From: a virus
Reading direction: 5' to 3' (one strand)
Length of the DNA: 64,000 nt
IMG/VR virus record: IMGVR_UViG_3300037189_023253
Coordinates: 38,608 to 102,607 of that record
Of this stretch, positions 47,715 through 55,479 are shown piece by piece. A program made the position numbers and the translations under genes. Numbering within the stretch: the first letter of the stretch is position 1; every line of letters begins with the position of its first letter. A model generated the notes under the pieces. That model searched no databases and was not told the origin of the DNA. It worked only from the letters and a program-made list of their open reading frames with translations.

Positions 47715-48010
47715 ATTCTCTGGATATGCAAGCCCTAGACATACTACAAGAGGAATGTGCCGAGGTCATCCAAGCAGCATCCAAGATCAAGCGTTGGGGA
47801 CCGGATTCGACCAATAGGGGCCAAAATCCCCATTCTAACCGAGATCTCCTTGCCATGGAGATCGGTGATGTGCTGGCCATGATTGATATAGTGCAAGAAC
47901 GATTTGGTATCAGCTCGTATGAGCTCAATCTGCACAGGATGAAAAAGAAAGAAAAGCTCAAGATCTACAGCCAGCTGTTTGACGACGAAAAATCATCTCC
48001 AAATAAATAG
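47711..48010 (+). CDS. MazG-like pyrophosphohydrolase
   Basis: The 99-residue protein has LQEECAEVIQAASKI near residues 12-26 and EIGDVLAMIDI near 50-60, the paired acidic helices of MazG/dUTPase-like NTP pyrophosphatases. It is distinct from the MazG-type gene at 37089 and smaller. Coupled to the kinase gene. Role in nucleotide pool cleaning is inferred. Confidence 0.75.
   Translation: MNSLDMQALDILQEECAEVIQAASKIKRWGPDSTNRGQNPHSNRDLLAMEIGDVLAMIDIVQERFGISSYELNLHRMKKKEKLKIYSQLFDDEKSSPNK
48002..48009 (+). promoter_or_regulatory. late-type box AATAAATA abutting the next start
   Basis: AATAAATA overlaps the previous stop and ends 5 bases before ATG 48015, with no ribosome site between. Confidence 0.4.
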
Positions 48011-48014
48011 GTTG

Positions 48015-48578
48015 ATGAACCGTATTACATTAAACGAAGATAGTCCGAACACATTTGAAGGGTCTTTTACCAAGGATCTTGTTTTTAGCAAAATGTGGCT
48101 ATGCCAAGAAATTGTCAATGCCATGGATAAGAAGCAGATCTGCGGATTTGAAGCCATTGTGGTCCTAGGAGCTTGGTACGGCAACATCGGCCTCATCCTG
48201 TCGCGCTATAACATAGCGTTTGAATCATTGATCATCAACGACATCAACCCAGAACATACACGCATCAGCCAGATGTTGCTCGGTTATCTAGGTGATCGTG
48301 TTAGCATAGTAACTGCCGATGCCAATCATCTAATGTACCAGCAACCCATTAATCAGCTGTTGGTAATAAACACCAGTTGCAACGATATCAACGGTATCGA
48401 GTGGTTTGACCGCATTCCGATGAATTCCCTGGTTGCGTTGCAATCAAGAAGTGATCACGAAAGCCTTCTACAAATGAACGAAAGGTTTCCAATGCGAGAA
48501 ACCCTGTATCTAGGAACCAAGAAGTTTACGGATCCGGCCGAGACCTACCATCGGCATTCAAAGATCGGCATGAAATAA
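48015..48578 (+). CDS. SAM-methyltransferase-like protein
   Basis: The 187-residue protein has a Rossmann-like IVVLGAWYGNIGLIL near residues 47-61 and IINDINPEH near 72-80, fitting methyltransferase motifs I and II. Later VSIVTADANHL near 95 could be motif III. It lacks an obvious target-recognition motif such as NPPY. ATG 48015 is right behind a late-type box. The substrate is unknown; tRNA or protein are possible. The end overlaps the minus-strand sulfotransferase by 21 bases. Confidence 0.6.
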   Translation: MNRITLNEDSPNTFEGSFTKDLVFSKMWLCQEIVNAMDKKQICGFEAIVVLGAWYGNIGLILSRYNIAFESLIINDINPEHTRISQMLLGYLGDRVSIVTADANHLMYQQPINQLLVINTSCNDINGIEWFDRIPMNSLVALQSRSDHESLLQMNERFPMRETLYLGTKKFTDPAETYHRHSKIGMK

Positions 48579-49334
48579 TCGCCTAGAATCCGAATATAGT
48601 ACCTCGGCTATCAGCCGATTATTCTTGTTAATCCGATCAACATGCAGACGTTCCTCGATGGTTAGAGCATTCTTCCGTCCGATTGGACTGGAGATCAAGG
48701 CTTCAGAAGGAGGTGCCGAATAACTTGTCGGATCGCTGCTATATGAGCTGAAAATCTGTTCTTGTCCGATCAAGCTGATCGGTTCGATCGGCAACCCGAG
48801 ATATGAATGCACCAATGCCATGGTATCGTGTGGACGATGTATTAGATCCTCGAGGTGCACGATCTTTATGTCTGGCAAATCTCGAAGGCTCGATGCGGAC
48901 AGTGTTATCAATCGATCAACCATTCCGATGGTCCATCCACCGTGCCTGGTTGTGTTCCAACCCTTAACGCTTGCATACCAATCAGCTAGATCTCGCACGA
49001 TCACCACGATACGATCGTTTGGAAACACATGTCGTAGCCATTGGTAGGAAGAAAAATTTGTAAACTTAACGGCAGCATATGGATGATCGTGCGGATTGAT
49101 CAAATCGTCGGTAAAATTCCTAATTTTGTCCAATATCTCCGGCTTCCCTGCGCTTTGACCATGGGGGCCGAGATCTCTGATCCATCTCGGCACATGATCA
49201 AGAACGTTGAGCATGGCACCGAGCTCAATCATTTCTACGAGCGGAGAATGATTTAAATAGCTGTGTTGTCCGAGGAGCCATGATAGTATGCTGCTACCAC
49301 CTTTTACCACCGGTGTTGTGACAAAAATTCTCAT
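48558..49334 (-). CDS. sulfotransferase-family protein
   Basis: The 258-residue protein from minus-strand ATG 49334 starts MRIFVTTPVVKGGSSILSWLL, the 5'-phosphosulfate loop of PAPS-dependent sulfotransferases. It has RIVVIVRDLADWYASVKG near residues 105-122, matching the 3'-phosphate-binding segment with R and S. It would transfer sulfate from PAPS to a sugar or other acceptor. An APS kinase gene at 51994 could supply PAPS. Longer starts upstream are rejected because they lack family sequence. Confidence 0.75.
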   Translation of the reverse strand: MRIFVTTPVVKGGSSILSWLLGQHSYLNHSPLVEMIELGAMLNVLDHVPRWIRDLGPHGQSAGKPEILDKIRNFTDDLINPHDHPYAAVKFTNFSSYQWLRHVFPNDRIVVIVRDLADWYASVKGWNTTRHGGWTIGMVDRLITLSASSLRDLPDIKIVHLEDLIHRPHDTMALVHSYLGLPIEPISLIGQEQIFSSYSSDPTSYSAPPSEALISSPIGRKNALTIEERLHVDRINKNNRLIAEVLYSDSRRLFHADL

Positions 49335-49366
49335 GATTTTACAAGTATAAGATTTTATCAAAAAAA

Positions 49367-49374
49367 CATAAATA
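49367..49374 (+). promoter_or_regulatory. late-type box CATAAATA
   Basis: CATAAATA lies 26 bases before ATG 49401, with GGAG at about 49385 between. Confidence 0.55.
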
Positions 49375-49400
49375 ATTTTTATATGGAGTAAGGTCTCACG

Positions 49401-49589
49401 ATGCATTGGGTATTTCAAAAGCTCGTCATATTTTTGGCCGTATTTTTTGCATTTTGCATTGCAGGATATCTAGCATCAAGCATTGAGAACATCTACGAAA
49501 GCTTGATTGCAAGCACAGCAGTCTTTGGGGTTAGCTTTGTAAGCATCATCGGCGGGGCCATTAAGCTATGGTATGATATCTTCAGTTAA
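49401..49589 (+). CDS. small membrane protein
   Basis: A 62-residue protein with two membrane spans (residues about 8-26 and 37-55), GGAGTAAGG upstream and a late-type box. Small late membrane proteins are often envelope- or lysis-linked, but nothing specific can be shown. Confidence 0.6.
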   Translation: MHWVFQKLVIFLAVFFAFCIAGYLASSIENIYESLIASTAVFGVSFVSIIGGAIKLWYDIFS

Positions 49590-49594
49590 TATCG

Positions 49595-49622
49595 TTGACA
49601 TGCGTGTGTTTGACACTATAGT
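49595..49622 (+). promoter_or_regulatory. sigma70-like promoter for the HNH gene
   Basis: TTGACA (49595-49600), 16 bases, TATAGT (49617-49622), then GAAGAAAC before ATG 49652. Confidence 0.65.
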
Positions 49623-49651
49623 TAGTGTACATGTAGAATGGTAGAAGAAAC

Positions 49652-50206
49652 ATGCCTGCAACCCTGGTCTTAAACGCAGATTACAATCCTCTTAGCATCA
49701 TACCCATCAGCAGCATCAGCTGGAAGGACGCGATCAGGATCTCGTTCCTCGGGCATGCCAAGCCGGTAGAATTTTATGAGGATTGGATGGTACACAGCCC
49801 AAGCACCAGCATGCCAGTGCCAGCTGTGATCATATCGTCCACCTTCATCAAGAAGAAGCACGGTGTTAGGTTCAGCCGCACCAACCTGTTGATCCGAGAC
49901 AACTTCACTTGCCAGTACTGTGACAAAACGTTGGGAAGCCACGACCTCACAATCGACCACGTGATACCACGGGTCAAGGGCGGTAAGACCAAGTGGGAGA
50001 ACGTGGTCTGTGCTTGCTATGTCTGCAACAGCATCAAGGGGCACAAGAATACCATGAAGCCTCGCACGGTACCAGTGAAGCCGGATTACTATAGGCTATT
50101 GGACAACGCAAAGAAGATGCCGATCAGGGTTCCCAGCGAGAAATGGTTGCAGTATCTAAACTGGGACGACCGACTGGTAACCGTAATCCGTCCGGATCGT
50201 AATTAG
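49652..50206 (+). CDS. HNH endonuclease
   Basis: The 184-residue protein belongs to the HNH type starting ATLVLNADYNPLSIIP. A zinc-binding CQYC at residues 89-92 and CYVCN near 128-132 flank the HNH core LTIDHVIPRVKGG and WENVVCACYVCN. This family is a common resident phage nuclease rather than a clear homing enzyme: it has its own early promoter and matching codon use. The target is unknown; host DNA degradation or packaging-related cutting are options. Confidence 0.82.
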   Translation: MPATLVLNADYNPLSIIPISSISWKDAIRISFLGHAKPVEFYEDWMVHSPSTSMPVPAVIISSTFIKKKHGVRFSRTNLLIRDNFTCQYCDKTLGSHDLTIDHVIPRVKGGKTKWENVVCACYVCNSIKGHKNTMKPRTVPVKPDYYRLLDNAKKMPIRVPSEKWLQYLNWDDRLVTVIRPDRN

Positions 50207-50207
50207 G

Positions 50208-50237
50208 TTGACATTAGGTGATCTCCTTGGCTATGCT
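50208..50237 (+). promoter_or_regulatory. sigma70-like promoter
   Basis: TTGACA (50208-50213), 18 bases, TATGCT (50232-50237), then AAGGAG before ATG 50261. Confidence 0.6.
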
Positions 50238-50260
50238 TGATGGAGCCAAGGAGATCATCA

Positions 50261-50587
50261 ATGTCTACCATATCTACCGAATTACAACAACCAATTCGAG
50301 TCTCAGAACCAGCCTCAGGTCCAAACTTGAGCCTGCAGGATTTGCAAAATCTACTGATAATCGTGGATATAGCAACTCAGCGCGGTGCGTTTAAGGGCAA
50401 CGAACTAGGACAGATCGGATCCGTATTCGATCGAGTTTCTCAGTTTTTACAGACCACCGTGCCGGCACCCGCATCAAATGATGCAGCGGAACCAGTTGCG
50501 CCAATGGCACCCCAGCCGATGGCGCCAATGACACCTCAGCCGATGGCGCCAATGTCGCCGCCATTTGTACCAAAGGTGGGAGCGTAA
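50261..50587 (+). CDS. small protein with proline-rich PMAP repeat tail
   Basis: A 108-residue protein. The N-terminal 70 residues include LSLQDLQNLLIIVDIATQRG and are helical. The end is PQPMAPMTPQPMAPMSPP, a repeat (DNA repeat at 50513-50554). AAGGAG precedes ATG 50261. It resembles linker-tailed small phage proteins; function unknown. Confidence 0.6.
   Translation: MSTISTELQQPIRVSEPASGPNLSLQDLQNLLIIVDIATQRGAFKGNELGQIGSVFDRVSQFLQTTVPAPASNDAAEPVAPMAPQPMAPMTPQPMAPMSPPFVPKVGA
50513..50554 (+). repeat. two 18-bp direct repeats, 24 bp apart
   Basis: CAGCCGATGGCGCCAATG occurs at 50513-50530 and 50537-50554, coding the P-M-A-P-M/T proline-rich tail. Confidence 0.8.
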
Positions 50588-50591
50588 TACC

Positions 50592-51359
50592 ATGAGCGAT
50601 TTTCAAGGAATGGTCAAGCACGTTGGCGTGCTTAATAACACGGGTAAAAATGTCGTGGTCGTGTTCATGCGGCTTCCCGGGGATCCAAATCATGCATTGG
50701 TCATAGACACCGATGCGCTGCCAGACCAATACAACGAAGCCGTTCGAAAGGTGGTGGAAAGCGTCGAAGGGCAGCAAAGCAAGAACCTAGCAGACGTCTT
50801 GGGACGTCGGCCGTGCCCAGACGGATCAAACATGACGCTTCTACAAAAATTTCATTCGGCCGATCGACTCGAAAAGGTTCCTGTAAATCTAGTAATCATG
50901 ACACCGCGACGCGGTGTTCGCTGGCCGTTGGTCGAAGTTCTCAAGGCCATGGACATAACAACGGCCGACGAACCGACTGGTTTTGACGAGCTTGATCCAG
51001 AGACACGTGCAGCAGTTGCGGCCGATCTACAGAGATTTAATGTGCATGCTAACAACATGCAGGGAGAAGCCAGTGCCAATGCCAAGGAACAGGCTGTTAG
51101 CCTCGTTCGGCAGGCTGAACTCATGGAAGCCGACGCGCATAACATGCGACTGAAGGCGTATCGGATTGATCCAAATCTAGCCCCCAAGGTCAAGGCACCT
51201 AAGCTAGAAGCATCGTATCAACCAACAGAAATTGTAGATGATTATCCCGTATCTTTATCCATCGATTCTAAACCAAAAAAGATCATCGAATCAAAGAAAC
51301 CATCTTCATCAAAGCCTGCAGCAGCTAAGAAGCCAGCGGCTAAGAAGGTCTCTGGTTAA
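50592..51359 (+). CDS. phage protein with histone-like lysine-alanine tail
   Basis: The 255-residue protein from ATG 50592 has a globular beta-containing N-terminus (VVVVFMRLPGDPNHALVIDTD near residues 21-41), a helical middle and a C-terminal tail rich in K, P, A and S (KKPSSSKPAAAKKPAAKK). The start region is familiar from T4-like aquatic phages. The tail would bind DNA or acidic surfaces. The function is unknown; virion-associated DNA binding is a guess. Confidence 0.6.
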   Translation: MSDFQGMVKHVGVLNNTGKNVVVVFMRLPGDPNHALVIDTDALPDQYNEAVRKVVESVEGQQSKNLADVLGRRPCPDGSNMTLLQKFHSADRLEKVPVNLVIMTPRRGVRWPLVEVLKAMDITTADEPTGFDELDPETRAAVAADLQRFNVHANNMQGEASANAKEQAVSLVRQAELMEADAHNMRLKAYRIDPNLAPKVKAPKLEASYQPTEIVDDYPVSLSIDSKPKKIIESKKPSSSKPAAAKKPAAKKVSG

Positions 51360-51360
51360 A

Positions 51361-51639
51361 ATGACCGATACCAGGGAAACGATACTTGACGAGATATCAG
51401 GAGAACGAGATCGTCAATTTAATCTTCCTGGTAGCGAATTTGATCAACTACACTCAATGAATGATTGGATCGCCATCGCCGCTCAATATCTAACTCGCAG
51501 CGCAGATCGTAAGCATACCAAAAGTGATCGCGCTGAGCAGCGAGAATCATTGATAAAAGCGGCAGCCGTAATTATTGCTGCCGTAGAACACCTAGATCGA
51601 CCAAAGCCGGCGATGATCATAAAAGAAATGGGCCTTTAA
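51361..51639 (+). CDS. conserved small phage protein (ERDRQF type)
   Basis: A 92-residue helical protein, ATG 51361, one base after the previous stop. ISGERDRQFNLPGSEFD near residues 12-28, NDWIAIAAQYLTRSA and LIKAAAVIIAAVEHLD fit a widespread small phage family of unknown function. Its last five residues (KEMGL) and stop are coded by the palindromic terminator at 51621-51654. Confidence 0.65.
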   Translation: MTDTRETILDEISGERDRQFNLPGSEFDQLHSMNDWIAIAAQYLTRSADRKHTKSDRAEQRESLIKAAAVIIAAVEHLDRPKPAMIIKEMGL

Positions 51640-51654
51640 AGGCCCATTTCTTTT
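51621..51654. terminator. perfect 34-bp palindrome, bidirectional terminator coding both C-termini
   Basis: Two 17-base arms (51621-51637 and 51638-51654) form an exact inverted repeat ending in TTTCTTTT. It lies where two convergent genes meet. Read on either strand it encodes K-E-M-G-L and a TAA, so both proteins end in the same five residues. Confidence 0.85.
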
Positions 51655-51992
51655 CTTACTTTGGTTGCCGAAATGGATTCTATCTGTTCTCCAAGGTCAA
51701 CTTTTTCGATCAAATATCCAACATCCCTGCCATACACGATATTGGTAATGTTTGGCACCAACATGATCGCATAGCGCCCTTCATATCCGATCAGTTTTTC
51801 TTCGATCCGGGCTTTGACAAACTCAAAATCAAACGGATTCTTTTCGTCAGTTCCTGCCGTATCCCTGACAGCAATCAACACTTGATCGGTTCGATCAAGT
51901 GCGGCCTTGAACAGGGCCAGGTGACCGTCATGGAATGGCTGATATCTTCCCAACATGAGTGATGTCGGTGCCTTGTTGTCCCAGTTGTGCAT
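51636..51992 (-). CDS. nucleotidyltransferase, NMNAT/cytidylyltransferase-like
   Basis: The 118-residue protein has the HxGH-type motif in GRYQPFHDGHLALFKAAL (residues 15-32) and the C-terminal ISATKVRKEM (106-115), matching the ISxTxxR loop of nicotinamide-nucleotide and related adenylyl/cytidylyltransferases. It is short but complete for this fold. It is followed after one base by the APS kinase gene, with which it is co-transcribed. NAD metabolism and sulfur/nucleotide activation are both possible. Confidence 0.75.
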   Translation of the reverse strand: MHNWDNKAPTSLMLGRYQPFHDGHLALFKAALDRTDQVLIAVRDTAGTDEKNPFDFEFVKARIEEKLIGYEGRYAIMLVPNITNIVYGRDVGYLIEKVDLGEQIESISATKVRKEMGL

Positions 51993-51993
51993 G

Positions 51994-52446
51994 TCAATTT
52001 ACCTCAAAGATGTTTGGCAACAGTTCACGTTGCAGCTGATTGTAGATGTACTCGGCATGATTTTCAGCATCAAGATCTAATATCACAAGATTATACCATT
52101 CGGACGCAGGGCGTTCAAACAACTTGTTGGTATCATCGAACCGACCTTCCTTGATGGTATTCATCCAAATAACATATGCCGGTCCGAATGCAGTTCGCGT
52201 GTCCGCCGTGGGACAAACAAAGTCTGCTATTGCCCACTGGTTGGCTTTAACCACCTGATCACACAGCCAGCCCATGCGGCGCGCATGTTCTATGCGATCA
52301 GCTATAGAAAATCCTAGATCCTTGTTGATGTTGCTGCGCACCTCGTCTGCGTTGAAGTGTACAGCGTTGAGTTTCATTGCCAGGTGGCGTGCCAGCGTGG
52401 TTTTACCACTGCCTGGCAGGCCCATGATTAGTATTTTCTTGTTCAT
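51994..52446 (-). CDS. cysC: adenylylsulfate (APS) kinase-like protein
   Basis: The 150-residue protein has Walker A GLPGSGKTT (residues 9-17), NADEVRSNINKDLGFS near 34-49, DRIEHARRMG near 52-61 and AIADFVCPT near 73-81. These match CysC, which phosphorylates APS to PAPS. The start ATG 52446 has GGAG 6 bases upstream. Paired with the sulfotransferase at 48558 it suggests phage-directed sulfation. Related P-loop kinases exist, so the substrate is inferred from the CysC-like blocks. Confidence 0.8.
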   Translation of the reverse strand: MNKKILIMGLPGSGKTTLARHLAMKLNAVHFNADEVRSNINKDLGFSIADRIEHARRMGWLCDQVVKANQWAIADFVCPTADTRTAFGPAYVIWMNTIKEGRFDDTNKLFERPASEWYNLVILDLDAENHAEYIYNQLQRELLPNIFEVN

Positions 52447-53372
52447 ATCAATCTCCAAGTAGCTTCAAATTCGCCAAGCTCTCGTTTGTTCATGCCATAC
52501 TTGGTCCACAGTGCTTTCTTGTCTCCGGCCTGCTTAGTTAACCAGTCGTATGCTTCGGCAAACGGCAGTTTAATTTGGTTGCTGCATTCAATGGTGTCAG
52601 CAAGCAGATTCTTCTCCAGTCGACTAACCGTAATAGCATGCTGCCAGTAATCCTCAAACGCTTCCCAGGCAACTGGACAACGCTGCTTGACAAAATGTCC
52701 GATAGCATTGGCCAGATCCTGTATTTCCTTCTGCGCATGATGGTCTGCACGCAGCTTGATGTAGTGGAACAGGTTCTTGAGATCGATCTTCCAATAAAGT
52801 TCGGTGTAGTTGTTCACCGGCAACACCATACGTGCAAGCTCTCTGGCAAGGCCTTGCCGATTTTCGATGTCGTAATCTCGACCACCTTCCTCATTGATGA
52901 GGCTGAGATAATCCATGTAGTTCTCAGAGCTGATGCGCTGGATGGTATTGTGGGCCATTTCCATCTCATCACCTTCAAGTTGATCGCCACTGCCTTGCTT
53001 GTTGATGGAGCTTTGTGACTGCAGGCGAGCAGGTTCTGGAATGTAGAATTCGTCGGTCATCACCGAGTAGCGCCCACTGTATTCATTGATGCTAGCCATG
53101 CGATGCCTTACATGCTGCCGCATGACGAAAATGGGCATCTTGAGATGGAACTTGAATACCACCATTTCAAACGGAGTGCTGTGCTGATGCCGCATGAGAT
53201 ATCGGATCAATCCTCGATCCTCATTGACACTCTTGGTACCATCACCATAGCTAGTCCGTGCAGCCTCGACGATGGCATTGTCGTTTCCCATCACATCCTT
53301 GAGTCCCACGAAACCGTGATCAAGTAGTGGGAGATAATATGGGTCGTGTTTGACCTGAGATCTAAGAGTCAT
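52443..53372 (-). CDS. thyX: flavin-dependent thymidylate synthase (ThyX)
   Basis: The 309-residue protein has the ThyX signature RHRMASINEYSGRYS at residues 89-103. An upstream LMRHQHSTPFEM and a downstream YWKIDLKNLFHYIKLR support the flavin and dUMP sites. It makes dTMP from dUMP using methylene-tetrahydrofolate and FAD, supplying thymidine for phage replication. At 309 residues it is longer than most ThyX (about 220-250), as in other T4-like aquatic phages. It overlaps the cysC start by four bases. Confidence 0.93.
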   Translation of the reverse strand: MTLRSQVKHDPYYLPLLDHGFVGLKDVMGNDNAIVEAARTSYGDGTKSVNEDRGLIRYLMRHQHSTPFEMVVFKFHLKMPIFVMRQHVRHRMASINEYSGRYSVMTDEFYIPEPARLQSQSSINKQGSGDQLEGDEMEMAHNTIQRISSENYMDYLSLINEEGGRDYDIENRQGLARELARMVLPVNNYTELYWKIDLKNLFHYIKLRADHHAQKEIQDLANAIGHFVKQRCPVAWEAFEDYWQHAITVSRLEKNLLADTIECSNQIKLPFAEAYDWLTKQAGDKKALWTKYGMNKRELGEFEATWRLI

Positions 53373-53421
53373 GCTAGCATCCTTTAAAGCTTATTCGCAA
53401 TGATGCCAGTGTCGCTAGGAT

Positions 53422-53778
53422 TCAGTCAACCTTCTTTCGAGAGGGTCGGGTTTTCTTTTTTGCTGCTTCTTCGACCACCATTCTGGCCGCTTCTTCCTCG
53501 ATAACGTCGATGAACTTGTTTGTCCATCTGTTAACGTCTCGCTTGATCCTTGCAAAATCAATGCTAAGTGAGCAGCTCTGTATGTCACTTTGGTCGGGAT
53601 CTAAATGTTTTTCTCTAGCGACAATATCGATAAAATCATCTGGAGACACCCTGAAACGGGCGCCGTTTTTTGTGATGATCAAAGCATCCTTGATGTATCG
53701 AACCGGCGGTTCATTTTCAAGTATGAGATCATCAAAAATCTGATCCCAAGCATCTTGGTTGGTCCTAGATCTAGACAT
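53422..53778 (-). CDS. conserved phage protein
   Basis: The 118-residue protein from minus ATG 53778 (upstream TTG rejected; GAGG-like site present). VRYIKDALIITKNGARFRVSPDDF near residues 26-49 and DIQSCSLSIDFARIKRDVNRW near 65-85 are familiar blocks from T4-like aquatic phages. The end is lysine-rich. A GGTAAATA late-type box lies upstream at 53809-53816. Function unknown; possibly virion-linked. Confidence 0.65.
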   Translation of the reverse strand: MSRSRTNQDAWDQIFDDLILENEPPVRYIKDALIITKNGARFRVSPDDFIDIVAREKHLDPDQSDIQSCSLSIDFARIKRDVNRWTNKFIDVIEEEAARMVVEEAAKKKTRPSRKKVD

Positions 53779-53808
53779 CAATGCCCACCTCTTCAATTTT
53801 TACTGTGA

Positions 53809-53816
53809 TATTTACC
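53809..53816 (-). promoter_or_regulatory. late-type box GGTAAATA (minus strand)
   Basis: Reverse complement reads GGTAAATA, about 30 bases before the minus-strand start at 53778. Confidence 0.45.
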
Positions 53817-53884
53817 ATCTCAATATCAGGACATGGCGCTAGAAATCGTTGAGTATTTGATCATAAAACATCAAACAATAATAA

Positions 53885-53916
53885 GAGCTTATATCCTGGA
53901 CCAAGGATATAAGCTC
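53885..53916 (-). terminator. hairpin terminator for the minus-strand glycosyltransferase
   Basis: A perfect 13-bp stem (53885-53897 with 53904-53916) with a 6-base loop overlaps the stop codon of the minus-strand gene 53889-54572. On that strand it is followed by a T-rich stretch. Confidence 0.75.
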
Positions 53917-54572
53917 GAAAATTTGTGCTTCAACCAACCAAAATCATTGATCATAGCAAGATGGCTAGTAGGCTGGGTACCCCACAATAATGCATCAAAG
54001 GCGCCAAAATTACACCATTTTGAAAAGTCTGCACCACTAACGGTATATTGCCATGCGGTTAATCTAGCTAATGACTCAGCGTCGGCTGGATTATTTTTGA
54101 GATTTTTATCTAACTTCACACATTCCCTAAACGCACTTTTCCATGATTCAAACGGGGATGTGTTAAACATCGTGGTGGCAATGGTTTGCTCCACAATCTT
54201 GATGTTACCCACGCTGGTGGTAAAGTCTAACCAAGGCCCAACATGCTTTAATACCTGTTGCTTAGGCCAAAGCTTAACCGATCCGTATCCATAGCTTAAC
54301 CCGTTAACAGGATTGCGACTATACCATAAGTGTAGATAGGTCCTATCCCATTCGGGCGGGAGATATGAGAAATCCCAGGAATCGTCGACGATGGTATCGC
54401 CGTCAACCGTCCAAAACATGCTGGTAAAAGAATTCGTTGCACAATGTTTGTGTGCCTCATTGATTCCCTTGATTCCGTGTACTCTCTTAGCATGTGGGAA
54501 CCTGTCTTTGATTTTTGCCCAATTTAAATTGGCATTCGGTTCTTCATACGTTACGAAAAACAGATCATACAT
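53889..54572 (-). CDS. GT-A-type glycosyltransferase-like protein (paralogue 1)
   Basis: The 227-residue protein opens LFFVTYEEPNANLNW, has RVHGIKGINEAHKHCA near residues 31-46, WTVDGDTIVDDSWDF near 54-68 and SRNPVNGLSYGYGSVKLWP near 85-103. D-G-D is the probable metal-binding DxD motif. The next upstream gene (54565-55479) has the same blocks in the same order, so the two are tandem paralogues. The sugar and acceptor are unknown; position before fibre genes suggests glycan or virion decoration. It overlaps that gene by 8 bases. Confidence 0.65.
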   Translation of the reverse strand: MYDLFFVTYEEPNANLNWAKIKDRFPHAKRVHGIKGINEAHKHCATNSFTSMFWTVDGDTIVDDSWDFSYLPPEWDRTYLHLWYSRNPVNGLSYGYGSVKLWPKQQVLKHVGPWLDFTTSVGNIKIVEQTIATTMFNTSPFESWKSAFRECVKLDKNLKNNPADAESLARLTAWQYTVSGADFSKWCNFGAFDALLWGTQPTSHLAMINDFGWLKHKFSSLYPWSRI

Positions 54573-55479
54573 ACCTGTACGCCATGAAATGCGCGATCTT
54601 TTCCGGTGGAATCACGGGTCTTGGTAGATTCATGTACACTCGTTTAAAAAATCTAGAGTCATCCGGAGACAATAGCGATATATCCAGTCCGAGCTTGATC
54701 CTGAGTTGTTCGCCTAGATTTGCACATTCTTGATAGGGATCCTTATTGGAAACCTCGTTCCATATGCGCTCCATTCCCGTATAATCGCTGATAACCCCAT
54801 GGTCGTTGTCAGTTAGCACTGCTAGATGGCAGCCCATCCTAGCTCCATATATTGCCCATATCCCGTTTTCCACGTCTTGGCCTATGCTGGCCCATATGCA
54901 AAGCCGAGTTATGTTGCCAAACCAAACTCGATCATTAAACTCGTGCGGTCTAACACGGTTGCCTTGATCAAGGCACATCTTAACACCTTCTCGAAATCCG
55001 CTGCGCCATGCTTGATATGGAGTGGCATTGATCATGCTAGTGCTGTAACATCCAAACAGATCGTGATATTTGGTATCCCAACAAAAATCAACTGATTTAG
55101 CCGAATCGTTTGCGTTTTCGTGGCTTTGCATGTTGTAGACGAATTTCTTGCTCCATAGCTTTAATCCGCCGTTGCCGTACACCAAGCCGTTGACATGATT
55201 ACGTCCAGACCATGTCCATGCGTGATCGTGTTGATCATCATGGATATCAATTTCCATGTCTAGGAACTCTGGATAAACGAGATTATCACCATCAACGGTT
55301 ATGAAGAAATCAGTATCAGCGGTGTCGGCGCATTTTCGATGAGCAGCATCAAATCCTTTTACACCATGTACCCGTTTGCACCATGGAACCATGTCGAGAA
55401 AATCGGCATATAGTTGTTCAGCGTTCGGTTCATCAAAGCTGAGAAATACAAAATCAAAATCTGATATTTTATTCTTCAT
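54565..55479 (-). CDS. GT-A-type glycosyltransferase-like protein (paralogue 2)
   Basis: The 304-residue protein shares with its neighbour FVFLSFDEPNAEQLYADF, CKRVHGVKGFDAAHRKCA, FFITVDGDNLVYPEF and GRNHVNGLVYGNGGLKLW, all in the same order. The VDGDN block is the likely DxD. A C-terminal extension of about 75 residues is absent from the first paralogue. It looks like a duplication followed by loss or gain of the tail. It overlaps the upstream gene by 11 bases, so the cluster is translated as one operon. Confidence 0.65.
   Translation of the reverse strand: MKNKISDFDFVFLSFDEPNAEQLYADFLDMVPWCKRVHGVKGFDAAHRKCADTADTDFFITVDGDNLVYPEFLDMEIDIHDDQHDHAWTWSGRNHVNGLVYGNGGLKLWSKKFVYNMQSHENANDSAKSVDFCWDTKYHDLFGCYSTSMINATPYQAWRSGFREGVKMCLDQGNRVRPHEFNDRVWFGNITRLCIWASIGQDVENGIWAIYGARMGCHLAVLTDNDHGVISDYTGMERIWNEVSNKDPYQECANLGEQLRIKLGLDISLLSPDDSRFFKRVYMNLPRPVIPPEKIAHFMAYRYV

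Noticed and set aside
50513-50554. CRISPR-like or regulatory direct repeats
   Set aside because: Only two copies, in frame, encoding a proline-rich tail.
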